Shown piece by piece: positions 1 to 11,072 of a DNA stretch of 64,000 nt. Every line of letters begins with the position of its first letter. Within the stretch, counting starts at the first letter, position 1. A program made the translations under genes and the position numbers. The stretch spans positions 810,501-874,500 of the forward strand of contig WAEK01000016.1 in NCBI GenBank assembly GCA_011634665.1, in the 5' to 3' direction. Origin of the DNA: Mortierella sp. BCC40632. Lineage: Eukaryota; Mortierellomycota; Mortierellomycetes; Mortierellales; Mortierellaceae. The notes beneath the pieces are model-generated. The model was given only the letters and a program-made list of their open reading frames with translations. It was not told the origin of the DNA and made no database searches.

Positions 1-316
1 AGGAACCTTTATTATTATCATTATTATATACGCCGTAACAGAGTATGGATCGAGTGTTCGCCTTGGTAATCGGCGCATCACTTCTATTTAGCGAAGAAAA
101 AACAAAGAGGATGCTTGATCCCCTACGGCGGATTTAGGGGGAGATGAGAGGGGGTATTTTTTTTTTTTTTTTTTTTTTTTAAAGAAACAACGCCAGCAAC
201 GAAAAGACTGTCGATCCATGCCTGCAAACGGCAGAGCATGCAGCATTCCCTTCACTCCCTTTCCGATCTTTTTTTTTTCTTTTTTCTTTTTATTTTATTT
301 AATTAGAAGTCTGTTG

Positions 317-1792
317 TTATTTGGCAAAGTAAAGGATCGAAGTAAAACAGAGCAGGCCAAACAGGCCCATTTGAGCGATAAGCTACAAGTGCATAATAGA
401 GAGGAGAGAGAGAGAGAGAGAGAGGTACAGATGAATTTATGTTATCGGCGCAAACAAAGAAAGAGGGGGGAAAAATATATAAAGATATGATGGTGCGTGC
501 GGATCAAATTATTGTGGCACCGTTCTCTTTTACTTACATCCCATTTGTACTTGGGGTCTAGTGGTATCGATAGATCGCACGGAGGAGGGGAGGATTTGGA
601 TGAACATGAGCATTGGTAAACAAGAGACATTTGTGGTACCGATCGGGTAGAGAGGGTTAGAAAGCGTAATGTAAGAGTTGATCATCCTTTCACAACAACT
701 GATTTGTTTTTGAGCAAGCTTACCGAAATCTCCATTCCTCCAGCCTTTTCCCTATTTTTTTTGTTGTTGTTGTTGTTGTTTGAGAGAAAGAGAGCAAGAA
801 AGTGAGTGAGATGTCGAGTCCTGCCTTGCCCATTTTTTTTTTCTTTTTTTTTCTTTTTTTGCAGCAACAAAAGGATAGATCAGTGAGGTGTTTGGTTCAT
901 TGTTGATGGGATTCCTCCTTGACTTTACCATCCGATGTAGGCAGAGGGCATATCCAAAAATAAGAAGGCCTAGCAAAAAGTCTGTTCCATGCTTGGCCGT
1001 GGTGAACCATGATGAGATATTCATCACTACAACTGCTACGACCAGACCGATTTCTGTAGAATAGTGATTTCCCAAAAACAAACAAAAAAAAAGGGAGTCA
1101 AAGCGGAAACCAGATCAGAAGAGTTAGAATTAGTAGGGTTTACATTCCAGGGTGGCTCCTTCGAGCGGAGAAAGAGAAGGGGTGAGGGTGAGGGTGAGTG
1201 AGGTTTGGAAAAAAAAGATCCTGTTGCTCGTCCTGATCTCGAACAGGAAAAAGAAAAAGAGAAGAGAGAGAGTGTGTGAAAATGAAAGAGAGAGAGAGAG
1301 AGAGAGAGAGTATGCACCCCGAATTTACCTGTCCAACGCCAGTATTTCCGCTCCTATCCATCCAGCAAAAAAGAAAAAAAGAAAAAAGAAAGAGATATCA
1401 GCACCTTTTTGAGTTGGCAAGCAAAACAAATGGGCATGGGAAGGACGGGCTGCCTATCCTTTCACGTGTACGTGTGTGATGATGTGCCTGACCGTCCATC
1501 CTTTGTATTTGCGAGGTAGTGAACGTATGCGCATTTCTTTCAAGAGTGAGCACCGAGTTAGTCCTTTTCCTCCTTTGTGCAGACCATGAGCCCCTCCTCC
1601 TCCTCCTCCTCCTCCTCCTCTTCTTCTTCTTCTTTCTGCTCTTCCTCTTTCCCTTTCCTCCTGCTGTGCTCGAGCTGTAGAAAAGTTGGAGGGGTGTGTA
1701 GATCAGGTCCATACCTGTTCTGGTGAATCCATGAAAAGGGCGTCATGCGAGGTCCAGGATTGTGAGTCGTCGAGAGATGTATAGGATGCCAT
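317..1792 (-). CDS. Small multi-pass membrane protein assembled from microexons (family not recognised)
   Basis: No single open reading frame reveals this gene; it appears only by chaining splice sites. Proposed exons, read on the minus strand, are 1792-1715, 1353-1329, 1053-929, 751-724, 557-538 and 382-317. All have GT donors and AG acceptors, the phases fit at every junction, and the sum is 342 nt, encoding 113 residues plus TAA. The protein starts MASYTSLDDSQSW and ends FTSILYFAK. Three hydrophobic segments are visible: EIGLVVAVVVMNISSWF, FLLGLLIFGYALCL and LIAQMGLFGLLCF. A hydrophilic loop (GKGWRNGDFDPKYKWD) separates segments two and three. Three exons are only 25, 28 and 20 nt. An optional Glu-rich exon (1674-1585, phase 0) could be inserted after exon 1. 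The gene is divergent from SEC21. It is probably an integral membrane protein of unknown function. I am fairly sure of the gene and unsure of exon 2. Confidence 0.68.
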
Positions 1793-1937
1793 GACGTCTG
1801 GTTGAAATGTGAGTGTGTGCGAGGAGGGGACTGAGAGACCGAGGAGAGCTGCTGCAAGGGCGAGAACGGTGTCAGGGCCAGTGGAGAAAGAAGGTCAGTC
1901 CTGCTTGCAGTGTCAGAGCAAAAGGACAAAAGTCAGA

Positions 1938-1992
<55 letters not shown>

Positions 1993-2223
1993 AGAGAGGA
2001 GAAGGAATGATGTTAAAGATGCAAACGAACAAGAAGATTGACAGGAGGAGGCAGAGAGGAGAGAACGAGAGAGGAGAAGAGAAGAGGGAGAGAGGGAGAG
2101 AGAGAGAGAGAAAGAAAGGCGAGACAAGGTACCCCCCGGTGACACGATTTCGAAGAACCTCTGCTAATGGAAGGCGCGGAACGCGATTTGTTTTTGAAGA
2201 GGTAAAGGAGTGGGAGAGTGGGA

Positions 2224-2263
<40 letters not shown>

Positions 2264-2606
2264 CAGAGTGAGGGACGGGCCAAAGAGAGAGACGACGTGT
2301 CAAAATGTCGCTTCATCATCATATTGCCTGCTGCTCTCTTTCTCTCTCTCTCTCTCTCTACTTCTCACACACACATCCCTCTGGTGCGCCATCATCTCCC
2401 ATCCTTCCTTCCATCCTCATCAGCTCTGCCAGTCTCCGTCTGCCTGTGCACATTCTCTCTTCCTCCATTCCTTGTCCACCCTCCCATCCCCCAAGCATCC
2501 GCTTGTCCATCGAGGATCTACGGACATACAAGTGGCCCAACAGCCCCCGATTATCTACAGATCTTGTCTCCATTGTCCCTGTCCCCCCCACAGTGCACGT
2601 TGATTC
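1793..2606. repeat. Divergent intergenic region with (GA)n/(CT)n microsatellites
   Basis: This 814-nt spacer separates the microexon gene (minus) from SEC21 (plus), so it must hold both promoters. It contains a pure (GA)n run at about 1940-1990, more GA-rich tracts at 2084-2115 and 2219-2262, and a (CT)n run at 2338-2360. Long apparent reading frames here are Arg-Glu or Ser-Leu low complexity created by the dinucleotide repeat and are not credible proteins. I see no defined TATA box. Confidence 0.7.
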
Positions 2607-5600
2607 ATGATGAGCTATTCCAAAAGAGATGACGACTCTGGTAATTCTCCCCATCAGTCATCACACGCGCCATCTTCCTCTCCTTCCTCCTCTTCCTCTC
2701 TGTCTACCACGCCCACCTAGGAGAAGGAGAAGGAGAAAGAAGAGGACAAGAACAGGTCGATCGCACACCCAAACCACCAAACCAAAGAAAGCTAACGTCC
2801 TTCTGATGTCTCTGTATGACATGCCCTGATTTCATGATGCAATGCAGGCAGGATAGGCTACCACCATTACTTTGACAAGACAACTGTCCTTCAGGAGGCA
2901 CGCGTCTTCAATGAGTCGCCCATCAACGCTCGCAAATGTCGCGCTCTTTTGACCAAAATCCTCTACCTCATCTCCATGGGCGAGACCTTTGGCACCACTG
3001 AGGCGACGGAGCTTTTCTTTAGCGTCACGAAGCTTTTCCAGTCCAAGGATGTAAGTTTCAAAGAAAACTCAACGAGACACTTTTGTTGCGCGCGCTGCCT
3101 TGTCTGTCTGTTGAAAGAGATGGTTTTGTGGTCATGGCTCGAAAGGATAGGTGCTTGATCTGACTTTCTCTCTCTCGCCTTTTCTTTTTTCTTTTTTTTT
3201 TCTTTTTCTCGCTGCACTAATAGGCCGCTCTCCGTCAGATGGTATACTTGGTCATCAAGGAGCTTTCCACAGTCGCAGAGGATGTGATCATGGTGACCAG
3301 CAGTTTGATGAAGGATATGCAACCCACCTCGGAGGTCATGTACCGTGCCAACGCCATTCGCGTCCTTCGCAAGATTACCGATGTAAGTAGAAAAGCCTTT
3401 GGTGCCTGTGCCAGACTTTAAAAAAAAACTCTTTTTATTACTTTTATTATTTCTTGACCAAGAGAATTCTTTTCTTGACTGATCGCCTTCTTTCTGACTC
3501 TTATTCAAGGCGTCAATGCTGCAAGGATTGGAGCGGTTTTTGAAGGCAGCAATCGTGGACAAGAATGCAAAGGTTTCTTCGGCAGCTTTGGTGTCCTCGT
3601 ATCATTTGTATGCGATCGCCCGCGAGGTTGTCAAGCGATGGGCAAATGAAGCACAGGAGGCCATCAATGCCAAACCCCAATCCGCCGTCTCGGCAGCGAC
3701 CTCGTACATGACCTCATTCGGTGGCAGTGTCCCCTCCGCCTACAACACTGTCTCCAACTCGAATATTGTCCAGTACCATGCTCTTGGTCTTTTGTATGCT
3801 ATCCGCCAAAAGGATCGCATGGCTGTCTCAAAGCTCGTTCAGAACTATGCCGCCAAGAGTGGACTCAGTGGATCCGTGTTGCGATCTCCTTTTGCCCAAT
3901 GTCTTTTGGTCCGTTATGCCTGTAAGGTGATGGAGGAAGACCCAAGGTAAAGAATATGTTTGCTTGGATAGAAGAGCAGTGATCTATTTATGGCCATGAG
4001 TGTGCATGGCGGTAGCCAGTCAACTCTTTTTTTGTATCCATGATCAGTCTTGCCTCTTGGAAGAGTCATCTAACCTCGTTTACTTTGCTTACTTTCAATA
4101 CTTTGATACTCTATCATCCCAAAAAAAAAAAAAAAAAAAAAAAAAAGCTCGACTCGCGCTGTCTACGAGTTGCTTGAGGGATGGTTGCGCCACAAGAGCG
4201 ACATGGTCAACCTGGAGGCTGCCAAGGCCATCTGTGAGATCAAGGGCGCTTCAGCCAAGGAGCTCTTCCCTGCCGTGACTGTGCTTCAAGGATTCCTGTC
4301 CTCGGGCAAGCCCAGCGTCAAGTTTGCTGCCATCCGAGCCCTCAACAAATTGGCCATGACCCAGCCTGGCGCCGTTACTCCCTGCAACATTGATATGGAG
4401 AACATGATCACGGACCAGAACAGGAGCATTTCGACCTTTGCGATCACAACATTGCTCAAGACTGGCAATGAGGCATCGGTCGAGCGTTTGATGAAGCAGA
4501 TTAGTGGATTCATGTCAGAAATCGCGGACGAATCCAAGGTGTTGGTCGTGGAGGCTGTCGGTTCGTTGTGCATCAAATTCCCTGCCAAGCACCATGTCAT
4601 GCTGAGCTTCTTGAGCGGCGCCCTTCGCGATGATGGTGGCTATGACTTTAAGCGTGCTGTTGTGGAGGCGATCTTCAACTTTGTCAAGTATATCCCCGAG
4701 TCCAAGGAGGCAGCACTCTCTCATCTTTGTGAGATTATTGAGGATTGCGAGTACTCCAAGTTGTCGGTTAAGATCCTTCATCTTTTGGGAGTCGAGGGAC
4801 CCAAATGCCCTCAGCCAACCAAGTACATTCGTTATATCTACAACCGCGTCATTCTCGAGAATGCCGTTGTGCGCGGTGCGGCTGTGAGCGCACTGGCCAA
4901 GTTTGGTGTCAATGTTGAGGACGAGTCCGTGAAGCAGAGCGTTCGTGTGCTGTTGAGCCGTTGCTTGGATGATGCAGATGATGAAGTCCGCGATCGTGCT
5001 ACCATGTACTTGGACGTCATGAAGACCAATGACGAGAAGGGCTACATTAAGGATGGTATGTTCATTGGCTTGGCCTGGCCTGACCTGGTTTGGTTTGGCT
5101 TGGTTTGGCTTGGCTTGGTTTGGCTTGGTTTTTTTTGTTTTTGTTTTTGCTTATCCTTCTTTGTGAATGTTCCTGTCTCAGATCATGCACTGGATGGATG
5201 CAGATGTTACTGTGAGAAGGCCCTGACACTCTACTTGTTATTCGTGTGATCGTTCTTAGATTCGACATATTCGCTCGCGTATCTTGAGCGTCAATTGCTC
5301 AACTACGTTTCCAACCCAGAGCTTGCCGACACACCATTTGATCTCTCTGCTGTGCCCAAGGTGTCACGCCAGGAGGAGCAGGAGCGTGGTGTCTCCGATC
5401 AGCTCGGATCTCTCCCCAGCCTTTCTGGACCTGGTCTCTCACCTCCTCAGTCTGGAGCTGCCTCAAACGGCGGTGCCAGTGCCGCTTCGCGCACTGCTGC
5501 CTCTGCAGGCCCTGCTCTGGATCAACAGGCGGCCTATGCCCAAAAGCTGTCCGAGGTGCCCGAGTTTGCCTCGTATGGACCTTTGTTCAAGTCTTCGGCT

Positions 5601-6554
5601 AAACCTGTAGAGTTGACCGAGTCCGAGACAGAGTATGCTGTCTCTTGTGTCAAACACGTCTTTGGACATCATATTGTCTTCCAGGTAATAATTGCTTATT
5701 CTTTTTTGCTTTTTTTTTTATGCATCTTTTCTGAAAATTGTCCGATTGTATTGTTTACACATGTTTACATCTGCTTTTCCACAATGCCTTCATCAGTTCA
5801 ACATCAAGAACACGCTGAACGACATTGTCCTCGAGGATGTCAATGTGTTGATGACTCCTGCCTCGGAGGAGGCTTCTTTGGTGGAGCGCGTCTTGCTCCC
5901 TGCACCACAACTTGTTTACGATGTCCCTGGCATCGTCTACGTTGCCTTTGAGCGTACTGTCTTGGAGGAGTACCCCGAATGTAAGCCGATTTTTTTTTTC
6001 TTTTTTGCTTGGATTGATATGGAATGGGTAGCTGGTCTCTAGTCATCTATGTATTCTGACATTGAATTTCTCTTTTTTAAATCGTTTCAGGCGCATTCAC
6101 AAACGATCTCAAGTTTATCGTAAAGGACTGCGACCCACAGACGGGTGAGCCCGACGAGGAAGGATTCGAGGACGACTACCAGGTTGAGGAGGTGTCATTG
6201 GCCGTGGCTGACTATGTGATGCCATCGTACATTCCTAGCTTCTCAAAGACATGGGAGGACCTTGGTGCCGAGAATGAGGTTGTTGAGACTCTGGCCTTGA
6301 CGACCTCGCCCGGATTGCAGGAGGCCACCCGTGATTTGATTACTCTCTTGGGCATGCACCCTCTTGAGAACACAGGCACCGTCCAGGGTTCGAATGTACA
6401 CACGTTGTACTTGTCTGGCATTTTCCTTGGTGGTATCCCAGTGTTGGCCCAGTGCCGAATGACCTATGATTCATCCACGGGAGTGACGCTCAAGTTGGGA
6501 GTCCGCTCCGCCAGCCAGGATATTAGTATGGTGATGATTAATGCCATTGCCTAA
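2607..6554 (+). CDS. SEC21: Coatomer subunit gamma (COPI coat)
   Basis: Gamma subunit of the COPI coatomer, which coats vesicles for Golgi-to-ER and intra-Golgi traffic. Eight exons fit phase by phase: 2607-2640, 2848 or 2857-3050, 3224-3382, 3510-3946, 4148-5055, 5260-5684, 5797-5980 and 6091-6554, giving about 934-937 residues (animal gamma-COP is about 870). Family landmarks appear in order: [11 protein letters not shown] near the N-terminus, the trunk HEAT-repeat region ([51 protein letters not shown]), a Ser/Ala-rich hinge in exon 6, then the C-terminal appendage domain ([38 protein letters not shown]). The ATG is chosen because exon 1 ([11 protein letters not shown]) matches the charged gamma-COP start and joins in frame. 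Two in-frame acceptors compete for exon 2. Intron 4 ends in a 26-nt A tract directly before its AG. A possible polyadenylation signal lies at 6750. Confidence 0.97.
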
Positions 6555-7199
6555 AAAGGGACTATTACTTGAGGGTCCACTTGTAGGAGCAAAGAGATAG
6601 GAAGGAAGGAAGGGAAAAAAAGAACCGTTGAGTCCCGAGAAGCTGGTCTCGACGTCTTTTTTTTTTTTTCTTTGCGTTTAGTGTTTGTAAGAATGGGACA
6701 GAAGGAACATTATAAAAAAAAAATTTTATTGTCGATTAGGATGGACTGCAATAAAGGCCACATGGAAGAAAGGAGTGCGCTCTTTTGCCGAAATGGCAAG
6801 AGTTGACTCCACTGGACAGTCTTCCGATGCAGGTTGCTTGTGCAATGCAGCCAATGGGAAGCCGAAAGAGAGAAGGGCGAGAGGAGCTTTCTCGCTCGGG
6901 GCTCGAACTAGCAGTAAGAGGGTTAGGCTGGGACTGGGGCTGGGGCTGGGGACTGGGGGCGCCTGTTTTGAGAGAAGCCCTGTCAATAGGAAGAGAGAGA
7001 GAAAGGAGAGATGAGAGAGGAAAGACGGAGACGGAGAGATCGCTTTTTTGGAAGACCAGTAGGGCGCAGTAGACTCTTGCTCCGCATTTCTTTCGCTTTT
7101 TTTCTTCGATTTCCCCGCCAATGCGCCCCTTTCTCCTTTTTACCCTTTTCTCTTTCTTTTCTTTCTCTTTGCCTTTTCTCTTTTTTTTCACTCACTCAC

Positions 7200-7245
<46 letters not shown>

Positions 7246-7520
7246 TCACTCCACCACTCCACAGCCGTTTACACTTCCAATCCTCTTCCCCCAACGCCCT
7301 GTGCTCTCAATATCAAAACCCATTCCAATACGCCCACTTCCTCCCTTTCTCTCCTTTCTCTCTCCTTTCTCTTTTTCTCGTTCTCTCTTTCTCTCACGTT
7401 CTTCACTTTCTCTCACCCTCTTTCACCCACACCCACACCCACACACACACACTCTCTCTCGCCCTTACCCCACCTTTCAACCTTGAATCCCTTTCCCCCC
7501 ATTGCCGATCTCATCTCACC
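6555..7520. other. Intergenic region with pyrimidine-rich leader and (CT)n tract
   Basis: The spacer holds the SEC21 3' end and then, from about 7080, an almost continuous C/T-rich stretch on the plus strand. It includes a perfect (CT)n run at 7204-7241, a CACA run near 7430-7450 and many CTTTC blocks, up to the SPX-RING start at 7521. This is probably the promoter and 5' leader of that gene. The long frames in it translate only to Ser/Leu/Phe low complexity. No other gene seen. Confidence 0.7.
6750..6755 (+). terminator. Putative polyadenylation signal of SEC21
   Basis: AATAAA lies 196 nt after the SEC21 stop codon and is the first perfect hexamer downstream. Assignment is by position only. 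Confidence 0.4.
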
Positions 7521-7937
7521 ATGAAGTTCGGCAAATCCCTTGAAACCAACGCAGAGACCATGCCAGAAGAATGGCGGCCTTATGTGATTCATTACAAAGC
7601 ACTCAAGAAAAAGATCAACGCCATCGTCCAGGAACTGGACGACCGTGGTCTGCCTTCCCCCATCATCAAAAGGCTCCTCTCACAGTCCATGTCGGGTGAT
7701 GTGCATCGGATGGAGTACTCCTTCGATGGTATGACTCTTTTTTTTTTGCTCTCTATCCCACTCCCTCTCTCCCTTCTCCCTCTGCCCCTGTGCTTTGTCA
7801 CTTCTGTCCATGCGCACGGTCTAGGCACGCTGACCAGCGTGGACAACAGGCGCACAAAAACAAACAACAGCAACAACAACAACAAAAACAAAAATGCCTC
7901 ACGGATCAATGGATCTAATCGAATGCGACCCTTCTCT

Positions 7938-7979
<42 letters not shown>

Positions 7980-8997
7980 GATGGGAATTCACAATGCTCT
8001 CTTGTACGCAGAGGACAAGAAGCATTTGCGATCGTGCATCAAGGTCGTGGTCGACGATCTCCCAGACCAAGTCGAATTTGGCCCTGAGCCCCTCTCGCAG
8101 GATGCACGACTATCGAGACTCTTGGCACACGAACTCACCTTCCTCAACAAATCAGCTTCGTCCTCGACCAGCGACCTGACAGACCAGTCGATCGGTATGG
8201 ACGCAGACTTGGACGATATCGATGCTACCCCTGCCTGCAACAACAACGGTGACAACTTCAGGGCCCGGCACGAGGACATGGAAGCGGTAGACGTTCTCGA
8301 GGCTGCAACCACAGTTTCTGAGGCCGCTTCCGAGGACACTTCGCTCTCAGAAGAGGACCTTGCGCATGCAACTCGCTCACGGATGGGCCATATCGGGTCT
8401 CGAACTTCTTCGTCATCCTCTCTCTCGTTGATCGCCGCTCTCGCTTCTTCTTCGTCTTCTTCTTCATGTTCTCTCCCCGAAGTCAGAAGGACAGCCGAGT
8501 TGTCGACCCCCCCAGTCATCGCCACAACTGTTGCCTCGGAATTCTCTTCGACGCCAGCCGTTGTCGCTGCTGCCGCTTGCACGGAATTTGACCGCTCAGG
8601 TGAGGAGGACAGCCTAACAGCGCACAGACCCAATCCATCGTCTGGTGCAGAGTCGATGGCCGCGACAACCACATCCTGCCCTCCGCCCAATCCACCACGT
8701 CTCTTCGATGCATCACACGACCCAGCTACAACAGCGCAAGATGCAGCAACGGCAGTGATGCCACCCATGTCTGCAGTGACCCTTGCCTCGGACGACACCT
8801 CGTCCGTGTCCTCTTCGCTGTACTCGCTCTCGACAGATGGCCCAAAGTCCGATGAGGACGAGCCAATCGAGACAGTGGTCACTTCAGGGGCAAGGAACTT
8901 GATGGCCCAGTCGGACAACCACGGACCTTTAAACGGAACGCATGTTCACTCGACTGAAGAAGATGGAAAAAGGTACACAGAAAAGGACTTTTTCTTT

Positions 8998-9045
<48 letters not shown>

Positions 9046-9949
9046 CTCCATTCTCCTAGAGAAAAAAAAGGGACCTGCATGCCCCATGCTATTGTGCCAC
9101 CTCCACTCACCAGAGTCACCTTTTTTTCTTCCTCCCCCCCCCCTTTCCTGAACTACTAGAGTGCTTGTGATCGAGTTGACGGCGGACACGGCCTTCTTTG
9201 ACCAGCTGGGTGAGGAAGTGTCACAACTGAGCAAGCTTCAACAAGCCAACAAGCAACAGTTCGAGTCCAAGGTCGAAGACTTGTCCAAGATCCTGACTGT
9301 GGTTTCTGCACCGCACAACAAGGACATGTACACATGGCGTGAGATCTTGAAAGTTTACCTCGATGCTCAGATTTTTGTGGGTGACCAAGAGTCGGATCGG
9401 TCGACTCGGTCCTCGGAAAGGGCTCAGAAGCAACTGCAGTGGTTCTTCAAAGAGATGGAGAGGAGCAAATTGACCCATCGATTCAAGTTGGAAAAGTCCA
9501 AGTTGGCCTTCAAAACCTTTTTCCAGTTGAACTCGGATCTGATCACGATGAAGCAGTTTAAGGAACTGAACCAAATGGCCATGACCAAGATCCTCAAGAA
9601 ACATGACAAGCGGACCAGTCTTACGTAAGAAAGACATGCACACGCCCTTTTGTGTTTTTTTTTTTTTTTTTTTTTTTTTTCTTCACTTTTTAGGGAACTG
9701 AGCGTCTCTAAATTTTCCTAATAACTATGGCGTCATCCTGCATCTACTGACACTCAACCTTTTTTTTTGTTGTTATTAGTGCCAGCTTGGGTTTCCCTGA
9801 AGCACCTTCAGAATGAACCATTCTACCACGACAACATTTCCAAGGCCCTGACTTATACCATCGGGTGTCAGCTCTTGACTATCATTCCTCAGCCTGATGA
9901 CTATGCCTGTCCTATTTGCATGTGTATGTTTTGGTCTGTTTTTTTTTTT

Positions 9950-9995
<46 letters not shown>

Positions 9996-10473
9996 TGTGT
10001 GTTTGCTGTGTTTTCTTTTGAGAAACACGTAGGAGATTCTAGGCTCCCCTTTTTTTTTTTTTTTTCTTTTTTCTTTTTTCTTTTTTTTTTTTTTTCTTTC
10101 TTTTGCTTTGCTCTTCCATCTAGACTAATGTTTCTTGGCTTTTTCTTCTTCTTCTCTTCCTAAAAAAAAAAAAAAAATTGTGGCATGGAAACCCATTCGA
10201 CTCACCTGCAATCACGTCTTTTGTGTACGTTGTCTGATCAAGGCTCAAAGGAAGCGAATGCGAAATTGTCCTATTTGTCGACAGACGGATACAGTGTTGT
10301 CGGCGGATGCGAGTAATTTGGATGTGTCGTTGATGAATTTTATGAAGTTGTATTTCCCCAAGGAAATCAAGGAGAAACGAAAGGATTCGAGTCGAGAACA
10401 GGCTGCGGAGGAGATGGAGGCGATTACAGGACGACGATGGAGTGAACGTGACACACTTTGTTCGATCATGTAA
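7521..10473 (+). CDS. SPX-domain RING-type E3 ubiquitin ligase
   Basis: An SPX domain (inositol-pyrophosphate/phosphate sensor) is joined to a C-terminal C3HC4 RING, the architecture of fungal SPX-RING ligases and plant NLA. Exons: 7521-7728, 8012-8972, 9160-9624, 9780-9923 and about 10178-10473 (about 690 residues). Exon 1 gives the SPX start MKFGKSLETNAETMPEEWRP and the KALKKKINAI helix. The SPX helices resume in exon 3 (IELTADTAFFDQL, VEDLSKILTVV, KLAFKTFFQLNSDL, MTKILKKHDKRT). Between them sits a long Ser/Thr/Asp-rich insert. The RING reads CPIC in exon 4, then CNHVFCVRCL and NCPICR in exon 5. Two defects are present. The exon 3-4 junction puts exon 4 out of frame by one base, and exon 5 has no AG before it, only an A16 tract. 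Both could be sequencing errors in homopolymers. If real, the gene would be broken. The family call is secure. Confidence 0.9.
7940..7978 (+). repeat. Poly-T tract in SPX-RING intron 1
   Basis: A run of 39 T lies within intron 1, 33 nt before the exon 2 acceptor. A second run of 46 T occupies intron 2 at 9000-9045. Both can serve as polypyrimidine tracts. Both are far longer than needed and are likely length-variable. Confidence 0.9.
9780..9803 (+). other. One-base frame break at the start of SPX-RING exon 4
   Basis: The canonical donor at 9625 and acceptor at 9778-9779 give LTASLGF, as expected for the family. The frame then runs into TGA at 9813 unless one base is lost from the TTTCCC run at 9792-9797. 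With one C fewer, the frame continues into LKHLQNEPFY and on to the RING. A weak donor at 9618 would also restore frame, but at the cost of the conserved residues. Confidence 0.7.
9955..9991 (+). repeat. (GT)n microsatellite in SPX-RING intron 4
   Basis: This is a near-perfect TG dinucleotide array following a T run inside intron 4. It is followed by further T-rich low complexity up to about 10100. Confidence 0.85.
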
Positions 10474-10530
10474 GAAAAAAAAGAAAAAAAAAAGGTACAT
10501 CTTTTTTTTTTTTTTTTTTTTTCTTGGTAC

Positions 10531-10565
<35 letters not shown>

Positions 10566-11072
10566 TTCCTACTCGTTCCTCCACCTTTTCTCATGTATTT
10601 TGAGAAACAAGAGAAATGACAAGACCCACAACAAGACTCGACAAGGGAAACCAGAAAAGAAAAAAGAAAAAGAAAAAGAAACCCCTTCTCAAGGTCTATG
10701 ACTGGATCGACATCACCATCTTGTTTCTGTATACCTTTTACTCTATAGAAAGAAACAAAAAAAAAACAAAAAAAAATCAACAACATCAACCCCAGCACAC
10801 ACCATAGTAATAGCTAGCCTCTTTATCGCATACCAGAATATTCGAAAGAAAAAAGTAAATATAATCGCCCGCTTCAATACCAAAAAAAAGAACCTTCTCG
10901 ATGGACCATGAATCTGGATGAGAACATGCTTCTTCTCACCTCTTCCTTCAGCTCCTTTTTGCATCTTTATTATATAATATTTTTTTTTTGTATCCAAGAG
11001 CTTATCGTTCGCAGAAGAAGAGAAAAAAAAAAAAAAGAGGGGAAAAGAAAAAGAAATGATAGTAGATCCAGT
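10474..11072. other. Convergent intergenic region between SPX-RING and UBE2S
   Basis: Both flanking genes end here. It holds poly-T (10501-10522), a (CT)n tract (10533-10562) and A-rich runs (10660-10680, 10757-10776). No coding signal is supported on either strand. Confidence 0.6.
10966..10971 (-). terminator. Putative polyadenylation signal of UBE2S
   Basis: On the minus strand an AATAAA hexamer lies about 100 nt past the UBE2S stop codon. Positional evidence only. Confidence 0.4.

Noticed and set aside
1809..2603. 264-codon plus-strand open frame upstream of SEC21
   Set aside because: It is composed almost entirely of Arg/Glu and Ser/Leu translations of GA/CT microsatellites, overlaps the SEC21 promoter, and has no family resemblance.
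6726..7486. Several 70-150 codon frames on both strands before the SPX-RING gene
   Set aside because: They are low-complexity products of a pyrimidine-rich leader. The long frame that runs through the true start is in phase with exon 1 only by accident of the leader.
9780..9813. Programmed frameshifting as explanation for the SPX-RING break
   Set aside because: No slippery heptamer or downstream structure is evident, and similar one-base surpluses occur in two other genes, favouring sequence error.
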